The notes beneath the pieces were generated by a model that was given only the letters and a program-made list of their open reading frames with translations, did no database searches and was not told the DNA's origin. A stretch of DNA of 64,000 nt from Amycolatopsis nivea. GTDB lineage: Bacteria; Actinomycetota; Actinomycetes; Mycobacteriales; Pseudonocardiaceae. Location: NCBI RefSeq assembly GCF_004522235.1, contig NZ_SDLT01000020.1, positions 267 to 64,266 on the forward strand, written 5' to 3'. The position numbers and the translations under genes are program-made. Each line of letters begins with the position of its first letter. Position 1 is the first letter of the stretch. Of this stretch, positions 16,025 through 24,873 are shown in pieces.

Positions 16025-17215
16025 GTGCGCCTGCGAGACCTGCGCTCGGCCCTCCCCCGGCCGCGCGAACTGCCGCCGTGGCAGCAGAACGGCCTCGTCG
16101 CGCTCGCGGTGTTCGCCGGCGGCACGATGCTGTACCTCACCGGCGGCCACCAGCTGCTGCCGAACGGCGACCCGTTCCCGCTCTGGGTCCGGTTCGCCGA
16201 ACTCGGCGCGATGTGCCTCGCCGCGTTCCTGCGCCGGACGGTGCCGTGGGGGCTGCTGGCCGCCACCGGGATCGTCGGCGTCGACGTCGCGCTGGGCCTG
16301 TCGCTGCCGATCGTCATCGCGTACACGGACTTCCTGTACTCCGCGATGCTGCACGGTTCACGCTGGACGACCCGGGTGCTGGTCGGCGTGACCGCCACCG
16401 TCACGCTCACCGTGCTGTTCGTGTTCCTGGCCGTGGCGGGCTGGCGGGCGGCGGCGCTGGGCGCGTTCAGCATGCTGTCGTTCCTGCTGGTCCCGGTGTG
16501 GTGGGGCGCGAATGTGCGCCAGCAGAGCGATATCGCGGCGAGCGAACGTGCCAACGCCGAACAGCTCGCGACAATCGCCGCGCTGGACCGGCGGGCAGCG
16601 GTGGCAGCCGAACGCGCGCGGATGGCCCGCGACCTGCACGACGTCGTTGCCGGGCATCTGTCGGCTATCGCCATCCAGTCGGAGGCAGCACTGTCCATGG
16701 CGGACGATCCGAAGACCGCGCAGACCGTGCTCGTCGCGGTGCGGGAGAACAGCGTGCGTGCGCTGGAGGAAATGCGCGCGATGATCGGCCTGCTGCGTTC
16801 GGAATCCGCCGAGGACGAGGTGACCGCTCCGGCCCGGCTGGCCGAACTGGCCAGGCTGGTGGAATCGGCACGCGCGGCTGGCATGACGGTCACCGTAGAT
16901 TCCACTGTGGACGAAGAACTGCCGACCGCGGTCGACCTCACCGCGTACCGGATCGCGCAGGAGTCGCTGACGAACGCGGTCAAACACGCGCCGGGCGGCC
17001 GGGTGACGGTGCGGCTTCGCGTGGCCGACAGCACGCTGACCGTCGAAATCGGCAACGAACTGCTCGGCGCGCCGACCCAGCCCGACAGCGGCGGGCACGG
17101 TTTGCTGAGCATGCGCGAGCGCGCGCACGCCGTCGGCGGCACCCTGCGAGCAGGACCGTCCGGGCCGCGCTGGCTTGTCCACGCCGAACTTCCCCTTGCC
17201 GGAGAGCCGTCATGA
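16025..17215 (+). CDS. Sensor histidine kinase (HisKA_3, NarL/DesK class)
   Basis: Membrane sensor kinase of 396 residues with about four to five N-terminal helices (roughly residues 22-160) and little extracellular sequence, then a coiled linker. The dimerisation/phosphoacceptor motif MARDLHDVVAGHLS carries His205. The ATP-binding domain has the N box RIAQESLTNAVKHA and the G box GHGLLSMRERA. GTG at 16025 begins a good basic N-terminus; GTG at 16007 is an alternative. It overlaps the response-regulator gene by ATGA, so they form a two-component pair. Signal unknown. Confidence 0.9.
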   Translation: MRLRDLRSALPRPRELPPWQQNGLVALAVFAGGTMLYLTGGHQLLPNGDPFPLWVRFAELGAMCLAAFLRRTVPWGLLAATGIVGVDVALGLSLPIVIAYTDFLYSAMLHGSRWTTRVLVGVTATVTLTVLFVFLAVAGWRAAALGAFSMLSFLLVPVWWGANVRQQSDIAASERANAEQLATIAALDRRAAVAAERARMARDLHDVVAGHLSAIAIQSEAALSMADDPKTAQTVLVAVRENSVRALEEMRAMIGLLRSESAEDEVTAPARLAELARLVESARAAGMTVTVDSTVDEELPTAVDLTAYRIAQESLTNAVKHAPGGRVTVRLRVADSTLTVEIGNELLGAPTQPDSGGHGLLSMRERAHAVGGTLRAGPSGPRWLVHAELPLAGEPS

Positions 17216-17865
17216 CCGTCCGAGTCCTCGTCGCCGACGACCACGGCGCCATCCGCGCCGGGCTCGCGCTCATCCTCGGCAACGCCGAGGGCATCGAAGT
17301 GGTCGGCGAGGCCGCCGACGGCGAGGTAGCCCTGCGCCAGGCCCGCGCGCTGCGGCCGGACGTCGTCCTGATGGACGTCCGGATGCCCGGCACCGACGGG
17401 ATCACCGCCACCCGCCAGCTGATCGCCGAGGGGCTCGCCGAAGTCCTCGTCCTCACCACCTTCGACCTCGACGAGTACGTGCACGCCGCCCTGCGCGCCG
17501 GGGCCGCCGGGTTCCTGCTGAAGTCGGTCGAGGCGCCGCGGCTGATCGAGGCAGTCCGGCTGGTCGCGGCGGGCGAGGGCGTGCTCGCCCCGCAGGTCAC
17601 GAAGCGGCTGATCACCGCGTTCGCCAGCACCCCGGCCGGACCGTCGCCCGCCCCGACCGGTCTCGCCGACCTCACCGAACGCGAACGCGAGGTGCTCGGC
17701 TGCCTCGGCGCGGGACTCTCGAACGCCGAGATCGGCGCCCGGCTGTACATCGGCGAGGCGACGGTGAAAACGCACGTTTCCCGGGTGCTGGCCAAGCTCG
17801 GCCTGCGGTCCCGGGTGCAGGCGGCGATCCTCGCCCAGGACCACGGCATCGAGCCGCCCGGATAG
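17212..17865 (+). CDS. NarL/LuxR-family response regulator
   Basis: DNA-binding regulator of 217 residues. The receiver domain has acidic pocket D9-D10, phosphoacceptor D55 (LMDVRMPG), T82/T83 and K104. The C-terminal LuxR helix-turn-helix begins near residue 149 (LTEREREVLGCLGAGLSNAEIG). ATG at 17212 overlaps the kinase stop and has GGAGAG upstream. A decayed copy of its final 37 codons follows directly (17881-17994). Targets unknown; the duplicated tail suggests a former neighbouring paralogue. Confidence 0.93.
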   Translation: MTVRVLVADDHGAIRAGLALILGNAEGIEVVGEAADGEVALRQARALRPDVVLMDVRMPGTDGITATRQLIAEGLAEVLVLTTFDLDEYVHAALRAGAAGFLLKSVEAPRLIEAVRLVAAGEGVLAPQVTKRLITAFASTPAGPSPAPTGLADLTEREREVLGCLGAGLSNAEIGARLYIGEATVKTHVSRVLAKLGLRSRVQAAILAQDHGIEPPG

Positions 17866-17880
17866 CGGACCCGCGCCTCC

Positions 17881-17994
17881 GGCGAAGCCACCGCGAAAAC
17901 CCACGATTCCCGGGCGCTCGCCAAGCTCAGCCCGCGCTCGCGCGTCCAGGCGACGATGCTCGCCCAGGACCACGGCCTCACTCCACCCGGATAG
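17881..17994 (+). pseudogene. Decayed second copy of a LuxR response-regulator C-terminus
   Basis: These 114 bases match 17752-17865 (the last 37 codons plus stop of the regulator) at about 80 percent identity without gaps, by manual alignment. The frame stays open and ends at the same PPG-stop. It has no start, receiver domain or ribosome site. Over half of the differences fall at third codon positions, while V-to-D and L-to-P changes hit the helix-turn-helix. With the 15-base flank the unit is 129 bp, directly tandem. Confidence 0.85.
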
Positions 17995-18034
17995 CCGATC
18001 TGCGCGTCGGGCCGTCACCTTCTAACGTTCCCCC

Positions 18035-19468
18035 ATGGGTGAGCGGAGAACTCTCGACGTCGACGAAGTCCTCAAGCGACAGGAATCCGGCGAGCTGAAG
18101 CGGCGGCTCAGGGGACGCGACCTGATCGGGTTCGGCGTCGGCATCATCATCGGCACCGGGATCTTCACCCTCGCCGGGGTCGAGGCGAAAACGCACGCCG
18201 GGCCGTCGGTGACGCTCTCGTTCGTGATCGGCGCGGTGGTCGCCGGCCTCGCCGCGCTCTGCTACGCCGAGCTGGCCTCCAGCGTGCCGACCGCGGGCAG
18301 CGCCTACACCTACGCCTTCGCCACCCTCGGCGAGGTCTTCGCCTGGATCATCGGCTGGGACCTGCTGCTGGAGTTCGCGCTCGGCGCGGCCGTGGTGTCG
18401 CGCAGCTGGTCCGGCTATCTCGCGAACCTGCTCGGACTGTCGCCGGACTGGTTCGGCGAGAGCGCGACGGTCAACGTCGGCGCGGTGCTGATCATCGCGG
18501 TGCTGACGGTCGTGGCCGTGGTCGGCATCAAGGAGTCCTCGTGGCTCACGAACCTGCTGGTGCTCGTCAAGGTCGCGGTCTGCGTGCTCATCCTCGCCGT
18601 CGGCGTGTTCTTCGTGAAGGGTGCGAACCTCACCCCGTTCGTCCCGCCCGCGCAGCCGCCGTCGAGCAGTGCGAACGCGTTGCACCAGCCGGTGGTCCAG
18701 GCCGTCCTCGGGCTCGAGCAGTCGGTGTACGGCATCGCCGGCATGGTCACCGCCGCGGCGGTCGTGTTCTTCGCCTACACCGGGTTCGAGGCGCTCGCCA
18801 ACCTCGGCGAGGAGACCATCAACCCGCGCAAGGACCTCCGGGTCGGCATCCTCGGCGCGCTGGCCGTGTGCGCGGTGCTCTACATCGGGGTCTCGATCGT
18901 GCTGACCGGCATGGTCCACTACACCGACATCGACTCCGGCGCGCCGCTCGCGGACGCGTTCGACCGGGTCGGCCAGCACTGGGTCGGCGCGCTGATCTCG
19001 CTGGGCGCGGTCACCGGGCTGACGTCGGTGATGATGGTCGAACTGGTCACGATCGGCCGCATCGGCTTCGCGATGGGCCGCGACGGCCTGCTGCCAAAGG
19101 CGATCGGCACGGCGCACCCGCGCTGGGGCACGCCGCACCGGATGACCATCGGCGGGGCCGCGCTGATCGCCGTGCTGGCGGCGTTCGTGCCGATTTCGGC
19201 GCTGGCCGACATGGTCAGCATCGGGGCGTTGTCGGCGATGATCATCGTCGCGGTCGCGGTGCCGGTGCTGCGCAAGCGCCGCCCGGACCTGAAGCGCCCG
19301 TTCACCGTGCCATTCTCGCCGGTGGTGCCGATCATCGCCGCGGTGGCGTGCTTCTACCTGATGCTGAACCTCGACGTGATGACCTGGATCCGGTTCGCCG
19401 CGTGGCTCGTGATCGGCCTGCTGATCTACTTCTTCTACGGCCGCAAGCACTCCCGCTTCGCCAAGTAG
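18035..19468 (+). CDS. APC-family amino acid permease (cationic amino acid transporter type)
   Basis: Membrane transporter of 477 residues with about 12 or more helices. The first helix carries the substrate-site motif GFGVGIIIGTGIFTLAG, and FFAYTGFEALANLGEE is typical of the CAT/YfnA subgroup, which takes up basic or broad amino acids with protons. No ribosome site precedes ATG 18035, but TAACGT at 18023-18028 would place the transcript start at the ATG, so leaderless translation is likely. It ends 2 bases before the convergent gene's stop. Confidence 0.88.
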   Translation: MGERRTLDVDEVLKRQESGELKRRLRGRDLIGFGVGIIIGTGIFTLAGVEAKTHAGPSVTLSFVIGAVVAGLAALCYAELASSVPTAGSAYTYAFATLGEVFAWIIGWDLLLEFALGAAVVSRSWSGYLANLLGLSPDWFGESATVNVGAVLIIAVLTVVAVVGIKESSWLTNLLVLVKVAVCVLILAVGVFFVKGANLTPFVPPAQPPSSSANALHQPVVQAVLGLEQSVYGIAGMVTAAAVVFFAYTGFEALANLGEETINPRKDLRVGILGALAVCAVLYIGVSIVLTGMVHYTDIDSGAPLADAFDRVGQHWVGALISLGAVTGLTSVMMVELVTIGRIGFAMGRDGLLPKAIGTAHPRWGTPHRMTIGGAALIAVLAAFVPISALADMVSIGALSAMIIVAVAVPVLRKRRPDLKRPFTVPFSPVVPIIAAVACFYLMLNLDVMTWIRFAAWLVIGLLIYFFYGRKHSRFAK

Positions 19469-19470
19469 GT

Positions 19471-20082
19471 TCAGGCCACTGCCAGGTGCACGCGGTGGTG
19501 CCGCGGGTTCTCGACCTCGTCGAGCAGCGCCACGGCGAAGTCGGCGTACGAGATCTTGGCGGAGAAGTCGAACTGGTCGCCGATTTCGTAGCGGCCAGTG
19601 CGCTCGCCATCGTGGTCGAAGTCGCCGACCGGGCTGACGTACACCCAGTCCAGCCCGGCGCCTTCGGCGCGCAACACCTCGAGCCCCGCCGCGTGTGCCA
19701 GGCAGAAGGGCCGGAACTCCGCCGGACCCGAGTCCAGCGCCCGGGTTCCGTCAGCGGTGGGCAGCAGCACGGACAGCCCGACCGCGACCAGCCGGGCCTG
19801 CGCTAATCCGGCGACGAGAGCGTGTGCAGAGTTGGTGAAGAACGCGTGCGGGTCGGTGCCCTCGCCGTAGACCGCGGCCGCGTTGATGACCGCGTCGTGC
19901 CCGGCGGCCAGGGCAGCAACATCGGCCGCGCTGGTGACATCGCCTGCGACGACGTCGGCCAAGTCGCGGTAGCGCGCGGGATCGCGGACCACCGCGGTGA
20001 CGTCGTGCCCGCGCCGCTGTGCCTCCGCGACCGCCTGCCGTCCGGCCCGGCCGCCCGCCCCGAAAACAACGATCTTGCTCAT
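19471..20082 (-). CDS. NAD(P)-binding oxidoreductase (SDR-like, NmrA/YwnB type)
   Basis: Protein of 203 residues with an N-terminal Rossmann motif GAGGRAGRQAV after strand MSKIVVF, and the NmrA-like pattern of a single domain without a catalytic YxxxK. Such proteins are atypical reductases or redox sensors. Start ATG at 20082 with GGAGG 10 bases upstream. Divergent from an HxlR regulator across 85 bp, a common arrangement in which the regulator senses electrophiles and controls a detoxifying reductase; that role is inferred. Confidence 0.82.
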   Translation of the reverse strand: MSKIVVFGAGGRAGRQAVAEAQRRGHDVTAVVRDPARYRDLADVVAGDVTSAADVAALAAGHDAVINAAAVYGEGTDPHAFFTNSAHALVAGLAQARLVAVGLSVLLPTADGTRALDSGPAEFRPFCLAHAAGLEVLRAEGAGLDWVYVSPVGDFDHDGERTGRYEIGDQFDFSAKISYADFAVALLDEVENPRHHRVHLAVA

Positions 20083-20167
20083 CGTGGGAATACCTCCTGG
20101 GGTGTCGATGCTCTGGAAGGTAGCCAGGGGGCCGGTTCCCTCCGGGATACTTCGAGAGGAGACCGCG
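20083..20167. promoter_or_regulatory. Divergent promoter region for HxlR and NAD(P)-binding genes
   Basis: 85 bp between two divergent starts, each with its own ribosome site. A short inverted repeat CTGG-N7-CCAG (20113-20127) lies near the middle and could be part of an HxlR operator. Weak on sequence alone. Confidence 0.4.
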
Positions 20168-20554
20168 ATGACCGTTCGGCAGCCATTGCCTCCCGACCTG
20201 TTCGAGGAGCTGTGCCCGTCCGCGCTGGTGCCGTTCCGGTTCGGGGACAAGTGGTCCGCACTGGTCATCCGCTGCCTGGAGGACGGGCCGCGCCGGTTCT
20301 CCGAACTGCGGGTGCCGCTGCATCGCGTCACGCCGAAGGTGCTGACCCAGACTTTGCGCGGCCTCGAACGCTCCGGCCTCGTCTCCCGCACGGCGCACGC
20401 CGACCCGGCATCAGGCGTCGAATACGCGCTGACGCCGCTGGGCCGCAGCCTGCTGGAGCCGATGAAGACGGTGTACGGCTGGGTCGCCGAGCACTGGGAA
20501 GAACTGCTGGACGCGCAGGAGCGCTACGCCGCGCCGGTGCGCAACCCGGCGTAG
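20168..20554 (+). CDS. HxlR-family transcriptional regulator
   Basis: Winged-helix regulator of 128 residues. The HxlR pattern is clear: an N-terminal Cys (ELCPSA), KWSALVIRCLEDGPRRFSEL, then VTPKVLTQTLRGLERSGLV and the wing EYALTPLGRSL. The conserved Cys in this family often senses electrophiles or oxidants. ATG at 20168 follows AGAGGAGA. Likely controls itself and the divergent NAD(P)-binding gene. Its 3' end overlaps the opposite-strand gene by 31 bases. Confidence 0.88.
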   Translation: MTVRQPLPPDLFEELCPSALVPFRFGDKWSALVIRCLEDGPRRFSELRVPLHRVTPKVLTQTLRGLERSGLVSRTAHADPASGVEYALTPLGRSLLEPMKTVYGWVAEHWEELLDAQERYAAPVRNPA

Positions 20555-21279
20555 GAAACCGCCTGCGCCAACGCCTCCGCATACCGGGAATCCGCGACCA
20601 GCAGCACCGATTCGAGCCCCGCCGCGATCCATTCCACCGGCTGGTCGTGCACGCCGTCGTCGCCCAGTTCGCGGTAAGTGTCCACAACGGACAGCAGCGT
20701 TCCCTCCGCGCCGAGCCGTACTCCGGCGATCAGCACGTGATGCGGCGCGGGCGGCCGCCACCGGTTCGTCCACAGTGGAGGAATGCCGGTGTCGAGGTAG
20801 TCCAGCAGCGCTCGTTCCGGCGTGTCCGGAGATCCCAGTTCCGCCGGGTCGACCCGCGCCAGCACCGCCACTCGCGGCAATTCCCACAGGCCCAGCAGCA
20901 AATCCGAGACCGCCGCCGCGCTCCACTCCCCCAGCGCCGGTACCACCGCCAGCTTCTCTTCCGACAGCGTCCGGATGGCTGCGGCCAAGCCGTCCAGCGA
21001 GGTGCCCGCAGCTGTCTCGTCGAACGGCACCGGAAGGCGGAAGTCGTTGCGGGACAACGCACCTGCCGGACGACTGGGCGATGCGCGCACGGTCCCGGCA
21101 GCGATCGCGACCTCGTCCTGGTCCGGCACCGCGATGTCCGCCGCGCGCAGCGTCACGAGCCCGGTGAAGGCCGCCGCCAACCCGTCTTTCTGCGGCAGTT
21201 CCGCCCGGGCCTCGGCGACCAGGCGCGCACCGCCGGGAAGCCAGTGGACGTCGGAAAGCCCCGTGTTCAGTACCGCCAC
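20524..21279 (-). CDS. Hypothetical protein downstream of glutamine-synthetase-like gene
   Basis: Protein of 251 residues I do not recognise. It is soluble, Ala/Leu-rich, without a signal peptide or cysteine motifs. The C-terminal half has HHVLIAGVRLGAEG and SVVDTYRELGDDG. It starts (GTG 21279) inside the end of the glutamine-synthetase-like gene with a 13-base overlap, so the two are probably co-translated and may share a pathway. It overlaps the HxlR gene tail-to-tail. Confidence 0.7.
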   Translation of the reverse strand: MAVLNTGLSDVHWLPGGARLVAEARAELPQKDGLAAAFTGLVTLRAADIAVPDQDEVAIAAGTVRASPSRPAGALSRNDFRLPVPFDETAAGTSLDGLAAAIRTLSEEKLAVVPALGEWSAAAVSDLLLGLWELPRVAVLARVDPAELGSPDTPERALLDYLDTGIPPLWTNRWRPPAPHHVLIAGVRLGAEGTLLSVVDTYRELGDDGVHDQPVEWIAAGLESVLLVADSRYAEALAQAVSYAGLRTGAA

Positions 21280-22619
21280 AGATGCGCCGCCACGATCTCC
21301 TCAGGCGCCCGCTCGGCGGCCCACGCCGCGTCCGAGGCGCGCACCGCGCGGAACGCGCCGAGCAGCTCGTCCCCCAGCGCCCCGGACACGCGCGGATTCG
21401 CCAGCAGCGCAGTGTCCTGTTCGGACGGACTCGCCGGCAGCGGCAGCACGCCCGCGGTGTTCCGTTCCCCTTCGCTCCAGCCGCCCGGGTCCTCTGCGAT
21501 CGGCTCCGGCAGCACCGCCGAATCCTCGATCCCGGCCATTCCGGCAGCGAGCACTACCGCCAGCGCGAGATACGGATTGGCCGACGCGTCCGACGTCTTC
21601 AGCTCGACATTCGCGTGCTCCGTCCCGAGCAGCGCTGTGCCCGGGACGTACCGCAGCGGCGCTTCGCGGTTCTCGACGCCCCAAAACGCATACGCACCAG
21701 CGAAAAACCCTGGCCGCAACCGCATCGTCGACGGCACGCTCGGCGCGGTGATCGCCGTCAGCGCGGGCAAATCCCGCAGCAGCCCGCCGAGGTACGCCGC
21801 GCCTTCGCCTTCCGGCACCCCGTCGCCAGCCAGGAGGTTGCGGCCCTTGCGACGGACCGAAGTGTGCAAGTGCCAGCCGTTTCCCGCGGCTCCGAGGCCG
21901 ATCATCGGCGCGAAAGTCGCCACCAGCCCGTGTGCGTGCGCGGCCGCGTGGATGGTCTGGCGCGCCAGAAGCTGGTCGTCCGCCGCGGAGACCGGATCCG
22001 TGGCGGCAAGCGACAATTCCAGCTGCGCCACGCCGTATTCCGCGTGCAGCTGGCCGATCTGCAGGCCGTTCGCGGAGAAATCGTGCAGCAGCGCGGCAAT
22101 GAAGTCGTCCAGGCCGATCAGCGCGTGCGGACTGTAAGCCGGACCGCGGTGTCCCGGCGCGGACACGACGTCCTCGCTGCCCGCTGGCGCTACGGAAAAC
22201 TCCAGCTCGTACCCCGCCCGGAACTCGAGACCACGTTGTGCTGCCTCGGCGACCTGCCGCTCCAGCACGGAACGCTGGCAGTACGGCCACGGCGAACCGT
22301 CCGCCGCGATCTGCCGCACCGGTGCCCAAGCCAGCGCAGGCTGCCCGGCAAGGCGACGGAGGCGTTCCACGACCGGCACCAGCCGGATGTCGCCCGACGG
22401 AGTGCCGAGACCGGAATGGGCGTAGGTGATGGCGTCGTGGCTGTCGAAGACCGCGAACAGCGAGGTCGCGCCCACGCCGCGGACCGCCGCGTCGGCCAGC
22501 CCGCCGACCGGGACCACCCGCGAGCGCGGGATGCCGTTGTTGTCCGCCCAGGCCAGGTGGACGCCACCGACCCCCGCCGCGGCCAGGTCTTTCGCCGCCG
22601 CCGACGCCGCCTTGGTCAT
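21267..22619 (-). CDS. Glutamine synthetase family protein (GlnA3/GlnA4-like)
   Basis: Glutamine-synthetase fold enzyme of 450 residues. Metal and substrate motifs are recognisable: GYELEFSV, HAEYGVAQLELSL, GNGWHLHTSV, RLRPGFFAGAYAFWGVENREAPLRY and VELKTSDASANPYLALA. It lacks the adenylylation-site region of housekeeping GlnA, and divergent actinobacterial members ligate glutamate to polyamines or ethanolamine rather than ammonia. ATG at 22619 follows GAGGAGG. Coupled to the unknown gene downstream. Substrate unresolved. Confidence 0.85.
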   Translation of the reverse strand: MTKAASAAAKDLAAAGVGGVHLAWADNNGIPRSRVVPVGGLADAAVRGVGATSLFAVFDSHDAITYAHSGLGTPSGDIRLVPVVERLRRLAGQPALAWAPVRQIAADGSPWPYCQRSVLERQVAEAAQRGLEFRAGYELEFSVAPAGSEDVVSAPGHRGPAYSPHALIGLDDFIAALLHDFSANGLQIGQLHAEYGVAQLELSLAATDPVSAADDQLLARQTIHAAAHAHGLVATFAPMIGLGAAGNGWHLHTSVRRKGRNLLAGDGVPEGEGAAYLGGLLRDLPALTAITAPSVPSTMRLRPGFFAGAYAFWGVENREAPLRYVPGTALLGTEHANVELKTSDASANPYLALAVVLAAGMAGIEDSAVLPEPIAEDPGGWSEGERNTAGVLPLPASPSEQDTALLANPRVSGALGDELLGAFRAVRASDAAWAAERAPEEIVAAHLWRY

Positions 22620-22677
22620 GGCAACCTCCTCGGGATCAGTATCGCGGGCCCGCGCCGTCCGGGCCATCCGCGAATGT

Positions 22678-23526
22678 TCACCCAGGCGGCTCAGTGACCG
22701 GCCCGGCGTCGTCACGGCTGCGCAACGCCACTCCCGCGACGACGGCGAGCGTCCCGATCGCTTCGACGACGCTCGGCACCTGCGCGAGCACCACGAACCC
22801 GACGACCCCCGCTGTCACCGGCAGCAATGCGAGCAGCACCGCGAACCGCGCCTGCCCGAGACGGCGCAGGACCACTTGGTCGAGCGCATACGGCACAACT
22901 GTGGACAACACGCCGACGCCGATCCCGAGCAGCAGCATGCGTGGCGAACCCCACACTTCGCCGGTGCCCAGCGCGAGCGGCGACAGCACGACGGTCGCCA
23001 CCACGAACCCGACCGCGAGCGAATCCAGCCCGTCCCCGCCGATCGCGACCCGCTTGCCCAGCACGATGTACCCAGCCCAAGCAGCCGCCGCGGCCAGCGC
23101 GAACACGACGCCGAGGGGACTGCCCGCGATCCGCACGTCCGCGATCGCGACCACCCCGAGCGCCACCAGGACCAGCGCGATCAAATCGCGCCGGGTCCGT
23201 GACCCAATCGCCGCTACGACCACCGGACCGGCAAACTCCAGCGCGACGACCGTGCCCAGCGGCAATCGCGCGATGGCCTCGTAAAAGACCACGTTCATCC
23301 CCGCCGTGACGACGCCGAAAGCGCCCGCGAGCAGCAGCCGCTTGCCCCGCCAGGCTGCTTTCGGTGGCCGCCGCCACAGCAGCAGCACGACGGCCGCACC
23401 GAGACAGCGCAGCCACGCAACCCCGGAGGGCGTGGCGTGCCCGAAAAGGTCGACCGCGATGGCCGCACCGGCATACATGGAAATTCCGCTGAGAACGAAC
23501 AAGACCGGTGCCGGAATCGCGTTCAC
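22678..23526 (-). CDS. EamA-family transporter (RhtA-like)
   Basis: Membrane protein of about 282 residues with ten predicted helices in two EamA repeats (AAAIAVDLFGHATPSGVAWLR opening, AGMNVVFYEAIARLPLG between). RhtA-type members export threonine/homoserine or other amino acids. GTG 23526 is preferred (GGAAA five bases upstream and a natural N-terminus); an in-frame start at 23574 would add 16 polar residues. It lies upstream of the glutamine-synthetase-like gene on the same strand with a 58-base gap. Confidence 0.82.
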   Translation of the reverse strand: MNAIPAPVLFVLSGISMYAGAAIAVDLFGHATPSGVAWLRCLGAAVVLLLWRRPPKAAWRGKRLLLAGAFGVVTAGMNVVFYEAIARLPLGTVVALEFAGPVVVAAIGSRTRRDLIALVLVALGVVAIADVRIAGSPLGVVFALAAAAAWAGYIVLGKRVAIGGDGLDSLAVGFVVATVVLSPLALGTGEVWGSPRMLLLGIGVGVLSTVVPYALDQVVLRRLGQARFAVLLALLPVTAGVVGFVVLAQVPSVVEAIGTLAVVAGVALRSRDDAGPVTEPPG

Positions 23527-23819
23527 GCGTTTCCAGGAGAGTGCAATGCCCACTCCCGCATGGTGCCTGACCACGGAAAACGTCGAGCGCCGGGTGGTCT
23601 GGTCCTACGGGTTGGGACGCCGCTGCGGCAACCGGGCTAATTCGGCGTGACGCACCTCCCACCGGCGCGGGAACACTTGCGGGCCGCCAAACGTCTGCAA
23701 GAGTGGAAGCACGAACACAGCGGAGCCGGAAGCGATCCCCGCCGAAGGCATCGACACCGAAGTGGGCGTAGCTGGATCGAGGCACCGGGCGACCGGTGCC
23801 GGGACGGAGGGAGACCCCC

Positions 23820-23999
23820 ATGACAACGCCGACGCTCACCCGCCCCGAATTGACCGCAGCCGACCGATGCGACCGGTGCGGAGCAGCAGCTCAGGTACGC
23901 GCTGTCCTCAGCTCCGGAGGCGAGCTGCTCTTCTGCGGGCACCACGCCCGAGAGCACGAGGCCAAGCTCAAGGAACTGGCCGCGGAGATCCAGAAGTAA
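23820..23999 (+). CDS. DUF7455 small zinc-knuckle protein
   Basis: Protein of 59 residues: TAADRCDRCGAAAQVRAVL, then GGELLFCGHHAREHE, giving a CxxC...CxHH metal-site pattern. This small family is very widely conserved in actinobacteria with unknown role. ATG at 23820 follows GGAGGGAG, and a strong terminator follows 24 bases after the stop, so it is a monocistronic unit. Confidence 0.88.
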   Translation: MTTPTLTRPELTAADRCDRCGAAAQVRAVLSSGGELLFCGHHAREHEAKLKELAAEIQK

Positions 24000-24023
24000 G
24001 TTCGCTCACCCGACAACAGCTAC

Positions 24024-24067
24024 CCGGAGGCGGCAGGCGCAGCGCGCTTGCCGCCTCCGGCGTTTTT
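24024..24067 (+). terminator. Intrinsic terminator after DUF7455 gene
   Basis: A 12-bp perfect stem (CCGGAGGCGGCA 24024-24035 with TGCCGCCTCCGG 24049-24060) extends inward by GGCGC pairing around a 3-base loop and is followed by TTTTT at 24063-24067. Confidence 0.94.
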
Positions 24068-24291
24068 CGGGCCGAGTTACGCACTCGGTTTGCTGTGGCC
24101 GCGTCAGGCACTTGAGGCGCGAACCGGCTCCACTCGGCTGCCTGAGCGAGTCCTAGGCCTCCGCACTGGCCCCGCACGCCCGCCACGGCGGCAAGTGCTG
24201 ACCTCCGCACCGCGCCGGACCCCCACCTCGCCGCGTTCCTGCCCCCGTCAACCGGGCAATGCACGCTCCGCATCCGAGACGCTTCCCCCAC

Positions 24292-24409
24292 GTCAATGAG
24301 GGGAACCCTCATTGACTCTGATTCCCTCAGGGTGGCCCTCACGACCAGCCACCGGCGGTGAGGGGCCCCTTCACGGACCTAGATTCCCTCAAGGAGCCCT
24401 TCACGGACC
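24292..24409. repeat. Two ~50-bp TGAGGGG repeat units with hairpin
   Basis: Unit A (about 24297-24348) and unit B (about 24358-24409) share TGAGGGG, then (G)ATTCCCTCA, then CCCTTCACGG-like segments. A third relative lies at 36992-37042. Unit A contains a perfect 11-bp hairpin (GTCAATGAGGG 24292-24302, CCCTCATTGAC 24306-24316, loop GAA). They lie in the gap between the convergent DUF7455 and ROK genes. No gene is credible here. Function unknown. Confidence 0.75.
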
Positions 24410-24439
24410 ACCCTCGCCGCAGCCCCGCCAGCGATGCGC

Positions 24440-24610
24440 CCCCAATGCGGCATTGGGTGCATCCCACGCACCGAACGCCACATTGGGTGCATCCCACGCA
24501 CCGAACGCCACATTGGGTGCATCCCACGCACCGAACGCCACATTGGGTGCATCCCACGCACCGAACGCCACATTGGGTGCATCCCACGCACCCAATGTGG
24601 CATTGGGGCC
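24440..24610. repeat. 30-bp tandem repeat array, five units
   Basis: The unit CATTGGGTGCATCCCACGCA plus CCGAACGCCA repeats at 24451, 24481, 24511, 24541 and 24571. The first four are identical and the fifth ends in a variant that mirrors the flank (CCAATGTGG). It is bounded by CCCCAATGCGG and CATTGGGGCC. A two-unit version with matching flanks lies at 37061-37140. No spacers separate the units, so it is not CRISPR. Open frames across it are artefacts. Confidence 0.95.
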
Positions 24611-24676
24611 GCTAGCCGCCACCACCCACGAGACCGAAGCTGGTGCATCCGACGGTGGAGGAGGCACCAATCCGCT

Positions 24677-24846
24677 CCCGCAGCCGATGCACCCAAAGCA
24701 TCAAGGCACCCAGCCCAAACCGCAGCCGGTGCACCCAACGAGCGAGGCACCCAGCCCTCCACCGCAGCCGATGCACCCGCTATCGAGACACCCAGCCCCT
24801 CTCTACCGCAGCCGATGCACCCAAACATCGAGGCACCCAGCCCCTC
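24677..24846. repeat. Imperfect ~42-bp tandem repeat, four units
   Basis: Units start CCGCAGCCG(A/G)TGCACCC at 24677, 24719, 24761 and 24805 and contain GAGGCACCCAGCCC-like ends. Spacing is 42, 42 and 44 bases. Single degenerate units precede the two other copies of the hairpin element (about 37160-37200 and 45317-45353), so this is the variable 5' part of that element. Confidence 0.8.
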
Positions 24847-24873
24847 CCCCAACCCCGATACGAAGCTCCCCTG

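Noticed and set aside
18035..19468. Two-component target operon including the amino-acid permease
   Set aside because: A decayed gene tail and a separate leaderless promoter separate the permease from the kinase/regulator pair.
24451..24600. CRISPR array
   Set aside because: The 30-bp units are directly contiguous with no spacers, and no cas gene is near.
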